Shown: positions 1-9,597, counted from the first letter of the stretch. The stretch: DNA of 64,000 nucleotides from Bifidobacterium sp. 7101 (GCF_000499285.1 NZ_AWUN01000007.1:1-64000), one strand, 5' to 3'. Program-made: numbers and translations. Notes: a model not told the origin generated them from the sequence alone.

Positions 1-449
1 AAGCCATTCAACTTCCTCCCGGAAGAAGAACCGCCGTGTTGAGCAGCAAGAGATAAACTTACCACGAGCCGGCCAAAACGCAACTCGGCCCTCCCGGAAA
101 GACCCTCAAAACAAGCAATAGCAAGCCCTCAAACGGCGTGTCGTTACATGTTCCTTTCTAACTTTGAGTCTCTCGAAGACGGGCCTTCAGCTCACGCTCC
201 CCGCTCCATGCACACATTTTATTCACAAAGCAATGTACCCGCCACTGCTGAATCAGCGTGTCAGAATAGCCCTTTCATGGTCCTTTTGAACTTTGGTCAC
301 AGGCAGCCATACCCGTGCGGAGCTCTCTCTCGGCCTTCAATCATCAGTCATCCACAACGCAAGAATGTCAGTGTTGATATAAATGCATATTCGCGCACCA
401 TGTCGGCCTTCGACTCATAGAGTCTATTAACGGATGGTAAGACGGGTGT
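1..449. other. upstream stretch without a convincing gene
   Basis: I see no gene with a credible ribosome-binding site or recognisable protein here. A 90-codon open frame at 148-420 has atypical composition and no family resemblance, so I leave it out. The last part presumably carries the promoter of the sirtuin gene, but I could not pick a clear -35/-10 pair. Confidence 0.4.
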
Positions 450-1205
450 ATGAGCACAACAATTGCAGTACTGACCGGTGCAGGCATCTCGACTTCCGCC
501 GGCATACCGGATTTCCGCGGGCCTGACGGGGTCTGGACCAAGCATCCTGACCAGATGAACGTTTATGACCTGGACCTGTTCATGAGCGACAAGAAGCAGC
601 GGGAGTATTCATGGCGGTGGCAGAAGGAATCACCAGTCTGGAAGGCTCAGCCCGGAGTAGCCCACAAGGCACTGGCCAGGCTTGAGCAGGCAGGCATGCT
701 GAACCTGCTGGCTACGCAGAACTTCGATGCCCTCCACGAGAAAGCCGGTAACTCCGAGGACGTCATCGTCAACCTTCACGGGACCATCGGCAGCTCCCAT
801 TGCATGAAGTGCGGCCAGGCATATCGGACGGCCGACATCATGGCCAAGCTTGATCAGGAACCCGATCCACACTGCCACAAGCCCATGCCCTACCAGGGCA
901 ACATGCCATGCAACGGCATCATCAAGACTGACGTGGTCTACTTCGGCCAGGCCCTGCCCGAGGGAGCCATGGAGAAGAGCATGAGACTGGCCAGCCAGGC
1001 CGATCAATTCTGGGTAATCGGCTCCACCTTGGAGGTGTACCCGGCGGCCTCGCTGGTGCCGGTGGCAGCCCAGGCAGGCGTGCCGATCACCATCATGAAC
1101 ATGGGTTCGACCCAGTATGATTCTCTGGCAACCCGACTCATCCACGAACCCATCGAAGAGGCACTGCCCAAACTCGTCGACAAAACCATCGCCGGACAGG
1201 AATGA
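450..1205 (+). CDS. cobB: Sir2-family NAD-dependent protein deacetylase (sirtuin)
   Basis: The 251-residue product is a complete bacterial sirtuin, which removes acetyl or other acyl groups from lysine side chains while consuming NAD+. Seen directly: the GAGIS nucleotide-binding loop at residues 10-14, DFRG at 21-24, the catalytic histidine in NLHG (His110), and a zinc site made of Cys118, Cys121, Cys142 and Cys154. The usual TQNIDGLH motif reads TQNFDALH (89-96), so the invariant N and D are kept while two neighbours differ. The upstream ribosome-binding site is weak (GGTAAGACGGGTGT before ATG). The gene stands alone and is followed by a GC-rich hairpin. The acyl specificity cannot be read from the sequence. 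Confidence 0.9.
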   Translation: MSTTIAVLTGAGISTSAGIPDFRGPDGVWTKHPDQMNVYDLDLFMSDKKQREYSWRWQKESPVWKAQPGVAHKALARLEQAGMLNLLATQNFDALHEKAGNSEDVIVNLHGTIGSSHCMKCGQAYRTADIMAKLDQEPDPHCHKPMPYQGNMPCNGIIKTDVVYFGQALPEGAMEKSMRLASQADQFWVIGSTLEVYPAASLVPVAAQAGVPITIMNMGSTQYDSLATRLIHEPIEEALPKLVDKTIAGQE

Positions 1206-1261
1206 TTCGCTGACTGCTCCGCACAATCGCTGGAACAGATTTGCGATCTGCAGATTTCTGA

Positions 1262-1290
1262 CGGGCCCTGCAAGAACCTGCGGGGCCCGC
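1262..1290 (+). terminator. GC-rich hairpin downstream of the sirtuin gene
   Basis: CGGGCCCTGC and GCGGGGCCCG form a stem of about ten pairs with one wobble and a short loop, about 55 nt after the stop codon. It lacks a strong T tract, so it is a likely but not textbook terminator. Confidence 0.45.
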
Positions 1291-1635
1291 TATTGCAATC
1301 CTTGCGCCGTCTTCCGCCTCACTACAGACAGACTCCGCCTGTACCGGTTCCTTGTCAACGCGTTTCGGAACCCCGGCACCCGGCTAGCTTCAAGACATAC
1401 ATCCCATCGGAGCCTTTTCATGCCCGATAGCATACTTTTGGTAGAGCCATAAGCCTGAAACACCTTGTCCCAACAGAGCTCCGACGCTTCCGGCGAACCC
1501 GCTGGGCCATCATGGCGCGCATGGCCAGCTGGGGCTCCCCTTGGCAACAGACGTTCAAGCGGGGGAGTGCCGAATATCCCGGAATGTCCTCATACGTGGT
1601 CGCCGCGATCTGGACGGTTCGGCTTCAGTCCCGTG
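1291..1635. other. gap between the sirtuin and the ribbon-helix-helix gene
   Basis: This stretch of about 345 bp has several overlapping open frames but none with a ribosome-binding site or recognisable product. I see no repeat or RNA gene in it. It may be the 3' flank of a small acquired segment carrying the next gene. Confidence 0.35.
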
Positions 1636-2118
1636 TCATGCGCCGACGAGGTCGGTGTGATGGGTTTCGGCGTCCCACTGAACGAGCATGCAGAAGTATT
1701 CGTTGCGGTTCTCCAGCCCCTCGCGCTTGATGGCGGCGGATACGTATTCGTCCATGGGTTTGCTCAAGCGCACGCTATGCTGCACGCTCGGCTTCCTGCC
1801 CTGTTCGCGCTGCTCGATCGATGGGCGCCCCATCAGGGTGGCGAACAGCTTCATGGCGTCCGTGTCGGGGTCGAGCATGGCCTGGCTGATCCTCCTGGCC
1901 GCCTCGCCGCACCATGCGGCGACCGACGGCTTCGAGGCGGACTGGTCGAGCCGGTCCATGCCGTTCTTATATTCGCTTGCTTTCACGGTCGCGCGCCGTG
2001 TGTTCTTGTCGCTCCTTGCCATTCCCTTTCCGTCGTCGTCCCGTTCTGGCCGCCGGACGCGGACAATCCTGTCTAGCCGCCCGCTTTTGTGTCGTGACAG
2101 GGCAGTGTGCTTTGCCAT
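1636..2118 (-). CDS. hypothetical protein with C-terminal ribbon-helix-helix-like segment
   Basis: The 160-residue product is basic at the N-terminus (many Arg/Lys in residues 1-50). Its C-terminal part begins VQHSVRLSKPMDEYVS and continues through an amphipathic helix, a pattern resembling Arc/MetJ-type ribbon-helix-helix DNA-binding folds such as those of plasmid mobilisation or partition accessory proteins. No enzyme motif is visible. An internal methionine at MARSDKNT is an alternative start. The gene is alone, has a codon style different from its neighbours, and lies beside the ABC cassette, so it may be the remains of a mobile element. Function unknown; the DNA-binding suggestion is inference. 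A frame on the opposite strand (1465-2076) is composition-driven. Confidence 0.5.
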   Translation of the reverse strand: MAKHTALSRHKSGRLDRIVRVRRPERDDDGKGMARSDKNTRRATVKASEYKNGMDRLDQSASKPSVAAWCGEAARRISQAMLDPDTDAMKLFATLMGRPSIEQREQGRKPSVQHSVRLSKPMDEYVSAAIKREGLENRNEYFCMLVQWDAETHHTDLVGA

Positions 2119-2261
2119 AGTGGCCCTTGCCTAGTCGGCTGGAATGGTGCCTGTTGCCATGGCAGGCGGCGCTGGTAGAGGTGGTTTTATTTGTAATCGC
2201 TCCGGGGTTCCAGGTTGGGGGCATGTGACCTCGTCATATTGGCATCCGAACAAGAGCCATT

Positions 2262-2411
2262 ATGCGACCGCGATGGATACTGGATAGGTCACAATTCAAG
2301 CAAATAGCAATAAATGGGTTGTCGCGCGGACTGGCCGCGTCACTTCAGACAATCAGTGCTACTGTGGTGTACATTAACTCGCTTACGAGTATCAGGTATG
2401 CAATGGCGTGA
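2262..2411 (+). CDS. candidate 49-residue peptide upstream of a bacteriocin-type ABC cassette
   Basis: An ATG-initiated frame of 49 codons begins MRPRWILDRSQFKQI and ends SIRYAMA before TGA. The N-terminal third is basic and polar; the second half is rich in Ala, Ser, Thr and aliphatic residues with one Tyr-Ile-Asn stretch. There is no cysteine and no double-glycine leader. Only a weak AAGAG lies five bases before the start. It ends 62 bp before the membrane protein gene of the cassette, on the same strand, so it is placed where a peptide substrate or signal would be. I do not recognise a family; it could be chance. Confidence 0.35.
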   Translation: MRPRWILDRSQFKQIAINGLSRGLAASLQTISATVVYINSLTSIRYAMA

Positions 2412-2473
2412 TGTCTGGTATCACTGAGTGAACGAGGTGCTGACCCCTATTTGCTTTGGGTGGGTGAGGTGAT

Positions 2474-4555
2474 TTGCGAATTCACTGGATTGAACGGTTG
2501 ACGATTTGGGCTTCCTTGATTCTCACCATGGTGGTGACATTCGAGATGCTTATCACTATCGACCAGGAGCTTCCGGCAGGTACCGGTACCTCTTTCACCG
2601 TCGAGAGGGTTGATACCGCGACGAAGGCGGATGCTGTGCGTGCGATTGCCCAAGCTTCAAAAACTTTGGGGATTAATGTATTCAAGATCCAACCTTCATT
2701 TCGCGACTCAATGAATTCTCGTGTTCTCGTGGCCTTTGTGGGTGACCAGAAGTCTTTTCAACGAAATGGAGGGTACGATTATCCTTCCTTTTCAACGCGT
2801 GACCAGTCAACGAAAGTAGTTTCTTATAAAGAGATTACAACCCAGGACTTGCACGGAAGCTATGCGACCAATGCGGATAGGTCGCATATGGAACAGCTCG
2901 CCAAGACTTTGTCACGTTCCCGGATAGTGGTTGACGAATCACAAAGCCTCTGGTCACGAGGCTTCTGGATAGCTGCGATGATAACCGCGTTAGGGAGGGG
3001 TGGCCTTTGGGCGGGAGTCGTTATCATCGCCATCACATTGGTGGTTTCCACCGCGTATTCCCTGTCCAGGAACAGGAAGATACATGCGATCAAGGCGATG
3101 CACGGTTATACCAGCGGAAGGATACTCGTCGGCGAGCTGGTATCACTGCTCGCCACACTCGCCGTGGGATTGGTGACAATTACCTTAGTGGGATTACCTT
3201 TCCTCTGGTTTATCAATAACTTCCACCAGATTTGGCGACTCCTTCGAGCGCTGTTTGTCGCCGTGGCTGTATTGACAGCATATCTTGTCTTCCTGGCGTT
3301 GGCTTTAGGTGGTGCCAGTGCATTCCGCGATCGAATACCCGCCGTTCTCAACGGAGAGGGCAACGAACTCCGTGATGGCATCATCGCGGGTTTTGCCCAG
3401 TTCATGGTGGTGGCTGTTCTCTTTGGCACCATCAGCGGTTCTCTGAATAGAATCAGCGCGGTACAGAGCACCAGCCGATCCTTGGCACAGTGGTCTCGCA
3501 TCTCGGATCAATATGTCCTGAGGTTTTCAATCAACACCACACAGGAGGATATGCTCCGGGCAGCACCTCCCCTGATGAAAGTGATCGAGGATCTTGACAG
3601 TAGAGGGAAGGCGATGTTGGTCGGGTATAACGGTGACTCCGTTCGTCCCGCTGATGGGAACAATGATCCTTACGAACCGGACGGATCCGATTCGATGATA
3701 GTGAGCCCGAACTATCTTGACAAACAACCCATTGCCGGACTTGATGGGAAACCGGTCAGGGTGGTTGGAAAAGATATCGGGGCTTTCACACTCCTGGTGC
3801 CTTCATCATATAAAGGGGACCCCGGAGCCTTGTTGAAGAAATACGCCGAATATTTCAAGGGAATGTGCCAAGAGGATGTTGCCCGAAAACAGAAACCATA
3901 TTCCTGCAACCCCCAAGGCATCCTGGTCCGTACACGTTCGGGCCAAGACATATCCCTCTTCTCGGGGACCCAGTTCATGCCTGCGGAAGATCAGCAGAAG
4001 CTGTCTTTGAAGGATCCGGTGGTAGCCGTCACATCCCCATCGTCAGGGTTGATCAGCCCCATGGCATACCTGTCATACACATCACACGATAGTGTATTGT
4101 TCTCCGATCCGGAACTCCTGCAAAGCAAGCTGGACCATTATGGAATCTCCGGATACTTCCAAGGTATTGACAATGCCAAAGACTCGGTGGCGTATACGCT
4201 ATCATTATCCCGCAACGAGCAACGCGGGGACATCATAGCCATATCGTTCGGTCTGGCCGCTGCCATGATGGCCATCCTTGTGTGCTCGGCCGCGTATTGT
4301 GCAAGACGACGCAGACTCTCTTTCGTTCAATTCATCCATGGATACGGGTTTTTCAGAAGACATGGAAGCTTTCTTATCATGCAGAATATCGGGATGCTGC
4401 TGACCCTCATGGCAGTCGGCATTATCGGCTCGATGAACAAGGTTACGGATCTGGTGGCTGGAACACTGCTCTTCGCTGTATCCAGCCTCATCATGGCCAT
4501 TACCGTATCGGTATACGAATCAAGATTCCGTGCCGACGACATTAAACGCCCGTGA
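2474..4555 (+). CDS. bacteriocin-associated-type integral membrane protein (ABC permease, DUF1430-like)
   Basis: The 693-residue protein has one N-terminal membrane segment (about residues 8-30), a large outside domain, a cluster of four segments (about 165-335), a second outside domain (about 345-590) and three C-terminal segments. The duplicated layout and the RRRLSFVQFIHGYGFFRRHG-type loop resemble the bacteriocin-associated membrane proteins that pair with an ABC ATPase, themselves related to FtsX/MacB permeases (family assignment from memory). The start is TTG at 2474, the first codon after an in-frame stop; AGGTGA sits only one base upstream, so the true start may be slightly later. The ATPase gene follows after 25 bp. 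The base composition is more AT-rich than the surroundings, which suggests transfer. Likely role: export of, or self-protection from, a peptide. Confidence 0.65.
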   Translation: MRIHWIERLTIWASLILTMVVTFEMLITIDQELPAGTGTSFTVERVDTATKADAVRAIAQASKTLGINVFKIQPSFRDSMNSRVLVAFVGDQKSFQRNGGYDYPSFSTRDQSTKVVSYKEITTQDLHGSYATNADRSHMEQLAKTLSRSRIVVDESQSLWSRGFWIAAMITALGRGGLWAGVVIIAITLVVSTAYSLSRNRKIHAIKAMHGYTSGRILVGELVSLLATLAVGLVTITLVGLPFLWFINNFHQIWRLLRALFVAVAVLTAYLVFLALALGGASAFRDRIPAVLNGEGNELRDGIIAGFAQFMVVAVLFGTISGSLNRISAVQSTSRSLAQWSRISDQYVLRFSINTTQEDMLRAAPPLMKVIEDLDSRGKAMLVGYNGDSVRPADGNNDPYEPDGSDSMIVSPNYLDKQPIAGLDGKPVRVVGKDIGAFTLLVPSSYKGDPGALLKKYAEYFKGMCQEDVARKQKPYSCNPQGILVRTRSGQDISLFSGTQFMPAEDQQKLSLKDPVVAVTSPSSGLISPMAYLSYTSHDSVLFSDPELLQSKLDHYGISGYFQGIDNAKDSVAYTLSLSRNEQRGDIIAISFGLAAAMMAILVCSAAYCARRRRLSFVQFIHGYGFFRRHGSFLIMQNIGMLLTLMAVGIIGSMNKVTDLVAGTLLFAVSSLIMAITVSVYESRFRADDIKRP

Positions 4556-4580
4556 ATCCACGGTGCGGAGGGAGATGCAT

Positions 4581-5252
4581 ATGACAGACGCAGGCAGGCA
4601 GCCGACATTGAAAGTCGAAGGACTTACCAAGAGATTTGCGGAACACACGTTATGGTCGAGACTGTCCTTCGACGCTGGTCCTGGTTCCATAATCGCAGTG
4701 AGCGGGCCGTCCGGTGCAGGCAAGACGACCCTGCTCAACTGCATCGGCTTGTTGGAGGACTTCAATGAAGGATCGGTCACTTACAACGAAGGGACATTCC
4801 GCTCCGGTTATTTACATAAGAGCAGGAAGGGGCAGCGAGTGTGCCTTCGCGAAAACATAGGATTTCTATTCCAGAACTATGGTCTTGTCGAACAGTGGAA
4901 CGTGTCCCGTAACCTGCAGATTCCCCTCAAAATGAAGAAGCGCGAGCATCGCAAGGAACGGGACGAACGAATCGGCAGAGTACTTGACATCGTCGGGATG
5001 AATGGCTCACAGAAGAAAAAGATTTACACTCTATCGGGCGGGGAACAACAGAGAATCGCCCTCGCGAGGCTCCTGCTCAAGCAGCCAAGTGTCATTCTTG
5101 CAGACGAGCCGACCTCTGCGCTGGATCAGGACAACGCCAACGTCGTAATACGCATACTGTGCGAACTTGCACAACAGGGCGCTGCCGTCATCATCTCAAC
5201 ACACAACGAGGAAATAAAGCAAATCTGTTCATCGATTATCGAAATAGGCTGA
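4581..5252 (+). CDS. ABC transporter ATP-binding protein (bacteriocin/MacB-type)
   Basis: The 223-residue ATPase begins MTDAGRQPTLKVEGLTKRF. It shows a Walker A SGPSGAGKTT, a Q-loop in FLFQNYG, the signature LSGGEQQRIALAR, a Walker B VILADEPTSALD and an H-loop in ISTHN. I chose the ATG at 4581 because GGAGGGAG lies seven bases upstream; an ATG six bases earlier sits against that site. It follows the membrane protein gene closely and surely energises it. Short length and sequence style fit the LolD/MacB group that works with FtsX-like permeases. No further cassette gene follows. Confidence 0.85.
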   Translation: MTDAGRQPTLKVEGLTKRFAEHTLWSRLSFDAGPGSIIAVSGPSGAGKTTLLNCIGLLEDFNEGSVTYNEGTFRSGYLHKSRKGQRVCLRENIGFLFQNYGLVEQWNVSRNLQIPLKMKKREHRKERDERIGRVLDIVGMNGSQKKKIYTLSGGEQQRIALARLLLKQPSVILADEPTSALDQDNANVVIRILCELAQQGAAVIISTHNEEIKQICSSIIEIG

Positions 5253-5468
5253 TACACCCACGTCCTCCACCCGCAGACTGTGACGACTCCGGGGAAGGGA
5301 CACCACCTGTGATAAGACGCAAGCCAGCACAAGAATCGCCATAGATTGCCCTTCAAGAACCAGCAGGACCCATCAGCCAAGCCCAGCAAAGGCGACGATC
5401 ATTGTCCATCATTATCTCCGAACATCGGATGCCGGGCACGGGTACCGGATCCAATCGGGACATAGTGC

Positions 5469-6734
5469 TCAGTAGTTCTGATGGACCTGGAAGCCTCGAC
5501 TGCGCAAGGTATCCAGAATCTGGGTGATGTGGTCGGGGCCGTTGGTCTCCACAGTCACCTCCAAGAGCACGCCGTTGTCATAGTGGCCGGAGGATTTGAA
5601 CTGATCGTGGTTGAGCTCGATCACATTGGCACGCAGGTCGGCCAGGACCGTGGCCACTTTGACCAGCTGGCCGGGAACGTCGGGCAGCTCCACGCCGAAC
5701 TGCATGATGCGCCCTCGGGATATCATCCCCCGCTGGATGACAGCACCCATGGTGACCGTATCGATATTGCCGCCCGAGATGATGGGGACGATCACATGCG
5801 GCCCCGGGGCCGATCGGAAGACATCAGATTGTAGATCCAGCTGACCCAGTGCTGCCAGGGAGACGGCGCCAGCTGCCTCGACCACCAGTTTGTGCTTCTC
5901 GAGCATGAATAGGATCATCTCGGAGATGTCGCTTTCGGTCACCTGGACCAGATCATCCATATAGCGGCTGAGCAGAGCATAGTTCAGATCGCCGGGACGT
6001 CTGACGGCTACGCCCTCGGCAGCCGTACGCATCTGATCTGCTGTGACCACATGACCAGCTGTCAGAGATTCACGCCAGGCCGGAGATCCGACCGGGGTGG
6101 CTCCAATGACTCTGACCTCAGGCTTGAAGGTCTTTACGGCGAGTGCCACTCCGGCGCCCAGCCCGCCCCCACCCAGGGGAACCACGATATCGGTGACATC
6201 GGGCACATCCTGAAGAATCTCCATGGCGATGGTCCCCTGGCCGCAGACGACCTCGTAGTCGTCAAAGGGCGGAACGAAGGTCATGCCGCGGTCACGTGCC
6301 AGTCCCAAGGCGTAATCAGAGCTTTCATCGAAGACCTCGCCCTGCAGGACAACCTCGGCACCGTAGGCCCGAGTGGCATCGACCTTGAGCGGCGGGGTGA
6401 TTCGGGGCATGACGATGGTGGCCTTCGCGCCCCGGCTGCGTGCGGCAAAAGCCACCCCTTGGGCGTGATTGCCAGCGGAAGCGGTGACGATGCCTCGGTC
6501 CAGCTCATCCTGATTCAGCGAGGCCACCTTGTTGTAAGCTCCTCGAATCTTGAAGGATCCGGTCAGCTGCAGATTCTCTGGCTTGAGCAGAACGCGGTGG
6601 CCTATCCGAGCACCCAGGTCATCGGATTCCTCGATAAGGGTATGGCGGGCCACACCTTCCAGACGTTGGGAGGCTTTGCGCAAATCAGCGGCATGATCGG
6701 CCTCAAGACAGGCAGTGACTGTTGAAGTATCCAT
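5469..6734 (-). CDS. ilvA: threonine dehydratase (threonine ammonia-lyase) with C-terminal ACT-like domain
   Basis: The 421-residue enzyme deaminates threonine to 2-oxobutanoate, the first step towards isoleucine. The pyridoxal-phosphate lysine is in GSFKIRGA (Lys62); the substrate loop TASAGNHAQGVA and the phosphate-binding glycine loop GGGGLGAG (near 190) are present. Residues from about 340 on (FGVELPDVPGQL) look like an ACT-type regulatory domain, giving the length of the TdcB/IlvA class with a single ACT domain. The gene is monocistronic. Its upstream region contains three copies of a ten-base motif. Whether it is biosynthetic or catabolic cannot be settled from sequence alone. Confidence 0.9.
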   Translation of the reverse strand: MDTSTVTACLEADHAADLRKASQRLEGVARHTLIEESDDLGARIGHRVLLKPENLQLTGSFKIRGAYNKVASLNQDELDRGIVTASAGNHAQGVAFAARSRGAKATIVMPRITPPLKVDATRAYGAEVVLQGEVFDESSDYALGLARDRGMTFVPPFDDYEVVCGQGTIAMEILQDVPDVTDIVVPLGGGGLGAGVALAVKTFKPEVRVIGATPVGSPAWRESLTAGHVVTADQMRTAAEGVAVRRPGDLNYALLSRYMDDLVQVTESDISEMILFMLEKHKLVVEAAGAVSLAALGQLDLQSDVFRSAPGPHVIVPIISGGNIDTVTMGAVIQRGMISRGRIMQFGVELPDVPGQLVKVATVLADLRANVIELNHDQFKSSGHYDNGVLLEVTVETNGPDHITQILDTLRSRGFQVHQNY

Positions 6735-6792
6735 GCTCCAAGTATGGTCGGCCGGGCCCGACCAATAGGGTCAGCCGTCAACATGGTGGACA

Positions 6793-6839
6793 CCCAAACA
6801 TGCTGAAAACCAAAACATGTGGGCAATCAGACGTTTGGG
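6793..6839. repeat. three short repeats of CCMAAACATG type upstream of ilvA
   Basis: CCCAAACATG at 6793-6802 and CCAAAACATG at 6810-6819 are direct repeats, and 6830-6839 reads as the reverse complement CCCAAACGTC. They lie 59-105 bp before the ilvA start and could be a regulator site. No family can be named. Confidence 0.3.
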
Positions 6840-6969
6840 CACCCGAAGACCAGACAGGTATGAGAACAGACCCGAGACAACCAGACCGATAGCCAGGCGA
6901 AGCACCAGCCACCCATGAACTTGACAGACTTCACGAGCAACCACCGGTGATGGCTGGCAGTCGTCTGTA

Positions 6970-9435
6970 TTACTTGTCGTCAGTGAGCTGGGCATGCGCC
7001 TCGTCGACCACGGTATGATCGTCGCGGAAGTCGTGGGATGCTACGGGCTCATTAGCGTCGCGGGCCACACCGGCACCCAGGTCGGCCAGCAGCAGAGTGA
7101 CCGCGGTCGGATCGTTGACCCGCAGCCGGGCCTTGGTCTGGCCGGGCCCGACCTTGATGGTCCAGCTCTCATCGGGCATGACGGCGAACATGGTCTCGTC
7201 CGTTTCATCGTCGCCCAGGGCCATCATGAAGTCGTAGTCGCCGCTGTTGACGAAGGGCAGGATGGCCTGGCCCTTGCTGGTGGCCACAGGGGTGACTTCT
7301 ACGACCTTGGAATTCTCCATGATCATCAGCCCCAGGCCGACCACTACGCCGCGCAGACGATGGAGCAGATCCTGACGTTCCTGGTCGGCCACCTGGGCGT
7401 CGCTCATCCGGTAGTGCCAGGCTACAGCATCGGACTTGCTTTCCACGAAAGAGTGGGGGACCTTGGTGGCTGATTCCTCCATGATGGGCCGGATCACTTT
7501 CTGCCAGGTATCGGAGTCAGGCAGGCCCTTCGCCCGCTGCCACTCGCCCGAGTTGCTGCCGGGCAGGTTGCGGTTCCAGGCGCCGTGCTCGGCAATCAGC
7601 CCCACCGGCAGGTCGCCGAACCAGTCCTGCATGATCTGATGGCTCCTGCCGGAGACCAGCAGGAAGTCCACATCGGGATTGCTCCCCACCTGGGTCAGCA
7701 GACGACGGAGGGCCTGGGTGGGCTTGGCTCGCTCAGGACGGCGAACCAGCGGGGTCAGCGTCCCGTCATAGTCGCACAGGACCAGACGGCGATGGGCGCC
7801 GTCCCACTGACGAACGATGGCGTTGTGGTGATCCATACGCAACCTCCTATCTGTCATGCCCGGAGCGGACACCTGCCGCAGGGAGTCGAGGAATGAGGTG
7901 CACCAGTTGGCTGCAGTGCGCACCTTGAGCCGGGCCTGCATGCGGATGTTGCGCTGCCTGGACTCCTCGGGGGTGATCTCCAGGGCGTTGTGCAGGGCCT
8001 CACAGACCATGTCGATGTCGTAGGGATTGACGATGAAGGCATCGGTCAGCTCGTCGGCGGCCCCGCACATGTCCGAGAGGACCAGGGTGCCGTCGCGGCC
8101 GTCATGGCAGGCCAGGTACTCCTTGGCCACTAGGTTCATCCCATCGCGCAGGGGGGTGACCAGGGCTACGTCGCCAGCCGTGTAGATACCGCAGACCGGC
8201 TTGATGGACAGGGAGCGGGTGATGTAGTGGATGGGGGTCCAGGCCAGCAGGGAGTAGCGGCCGTTGATCTCCCCCACCAGCTGGTCCACCTGGGCCTTGA
8301 GCCGCTGATAGGACTCGACGACCTCACGCGAGGGGGTGGCCAGCAGGTAGTAGGTGACATGACCCACCCATTCAGGGTACTTGTCCAGCATGCGGCCGAA
8401 GGCCTGAAGCCGCTCGGGCAGACCCTTGGTGTAGTCCAGGCGATCCACCGAGACGATGACCTTGTTGGACCGGCTACCCACCGAGGAGGCCGCCTGCTTG
8501 GCCAGCGTGGACTCCGGGATGTCCTCCTTCATGTAGTGGCTCCACCAGTTGGCATCCGAGGCGGCGGCTTCGTTGGCCGCGACCCCTTCAGCGGTCACCG
8601 AGGTGCGGTAGCGGTGACGGGGGGACTTGCCGCAGACCTCGTCGATCCCTCGGCGCATGGCCCGGGCCAGGCTGGAGTGGGCGGTACGACGGTAGAGGTT
8701 GTAGTCGATGCCGATGGGGAAGGCGTCGATGGCTGCGCGGTGACCGTCAGGCATCTCGACCACACCGTCCCGGTTGACCGGCAGTTCGGGTAGCAGTCTG
8801 TGCAACGAAGCCAGGAAGCTGGCGGAGAAGTCCACCGTATGGAAGCCGATCAGGTTGGCACCCAGGACGCCCTCCAGGATTTCGCGGCTCCAGGGCAACG
8901 AGCGGAAGATCTCGGCGCTGGGGAATGGCACGTGCAGGAACCAGCCGATGGAGGCGTCAGGGTAGCGTTCGCGCAGCATCTTGGGCAGGAGCATCAGGTG
9001 GTAATCCTGAATCCATATGGTGTCGCCCTTGCGGATGAGCGGCTCCACCACCTGTGCGAAACGCATGTTGACCTTGCGGTACATCTCCCAATCCTCCTGG
9101 CGGAAGACGGCCTCATGCGAGAAGTCATGGAAGAGCGGCCAGAGGGTGTTGTTGGAGAACCCGGCGTAGTATCCGTTCAGCTCCTCCTTGCTCAGGAAGA
9201 TAGGAATGCACCGGCTCTCCCGGTAGGCCTGACGGATGCGGTCCAGTTCCTTTTCCGAGTACTTCTGAGGATCGATGCCGCTCCAGCCGATCCAGAGGCT
9301 ATCCTTATGGGAACGGTGGTAGGGGCCGATGGCCGTGGCCAGTCCCCCCACGTTCTGGCGCAAGGTATATGAACCGTCCTCCCGTGCCTGCAGTGACATG
9401 GGCAAACGGTTGGAGACGATGATCAGACGAGACAT
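6970..9435 (-). CDS. otsAB: bifunctional trehalose-6-phosphate synthase/phosphatase (OtsA-OtsB fusion)
   Basis: The 821-residue protein joins two enzymes of trehalose synthesis. Residues 1 to about 515 are a GT20 synthase: LIIVSNRLP at the N-terminus, [18 protein letters not shown], the HTVDF and RLDYTKGLP sugar-nucleotide residues, and [12 protein letters not shown]. From about 533 on comes a HAD-type phosphatase with [16 protein letters not shown], a GLIAEHG loop and GDDETDE. Together they turn UDP- (or ADP-) glucose plus glucose-6-phosphate into trehalose. I start at the ATG giving MSRLIIVSN; the frame is open for 42 more codons upstream but those are unlike the family. A perfect internal ribosome-binding site precedes the phosphatase half. 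The gene is followed by no obvious terminator. Confidence 0.9.
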   Translation of the reverse strand: MSRLIIVSNRLPMSLQAREDGSYTLRQNVGGLATAIGPYHRSHKDSLWIGWSGIDPQKYSEKELDRIRQAYRESRCIPIFLSKEELNGYYAGFSNNTLWPLFHDFSHEAVFRQEDWEMYRKVNMRFAQVVEPLIRKGDTIWIQDYHLMLLPKMLRERYPDASIGWFLHVPFPSAEIFRSLPWSREILEGVLGANLIGFHTVDFSASFLASLHRLLPELPVNRDGVVEMPDGHRAAIDAFPIGIDYNLYRRTAHSSLARAMRRGIDEVCGKSPRHRYRTSVTAEGVAANEAAASDANWWSHYMKEDIPESTLAKQAASSVGSRSNKVIVSVDRLDYTKGLPERLQAFGRMLDKYPEWVGHVTYYLLATPSREVVESYQRLKAQVDQLVGEINGRYSLLAWTPIHYITRSLSIKPVCGIYTAGDVALVTPLRDGMNLVAKEYLACHDGRDGTLVLSDMCGAADELTDAFIVNPYDIDMVCEALHNALEITPEESRQRNIRMQARLKVRTAANWCTSFLDSLRQVSAPGMTDRRLRMDHHNAIVRQWDGAHRRLVLCDYDGTLTPLVRRPERAKPTQALRRLLTQVGSNPDVDFLLVSGRSHQIMQDWFGDLPVGLIAEHGAWNRNLPGSNSGEWQRAKGLPDSDTWQKVIRPIMEESATKVPHSFVESKSDAVAWHYRMSDAQVADQERQDLLHRLRGVVVGLGLMIMENSKVVEVTPVATSKGQAILPFVNSGDYDFMMALGDDETDETMFAVMPDESWTIKVGPGQTKARLRVNDPTAVTLLLADLGAGVARDANEPVASHDFRDDHTVVDEAHAQLTDDK
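7834..7848 (-). promoter_or_regulatory. internal ribosome-binding site and ATG ahead of the phosphatase domain
   Basis: On the minus strand AGGAGG (7848-7843) is followed after six bases (TTGCGT) by an in-frame ATG at 7836, encoding [15 protein letters not shown], just before the HAD motif. This is a textbook spacing and would allow a separate phosphatase of about 288 residues. Confidence 0.6.
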
Positions 9436-9597
9436 GCAACCCGCTTTCTTTTCCCGTCCGCGCCGGAATCGTCGGGATTGACCACGGCGCGGACCCATCG
9501 CCCAGGGACCCGGGGACCCGACCGGTCCGTACAGGCCCATCAGGGCATCGCTGATTTCCACTCTAGCCGGGAAGGCGTGCCGACGGCGGGGTTTTCC

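Noticed and set aside
148-420. 90-codon plus-strand frame
   Set aside because: No ribosome-binding site, no family resemblance and composition unlike local genes.
1465-2076. 203-codon plus-strand frame opposite the ribbon-helix-helix gene
   Set aside because: Protein is low-complexity and hydrophobic in a way typical of reverse reading of GC-rich genes; the minus-strand frame is more protein-like.
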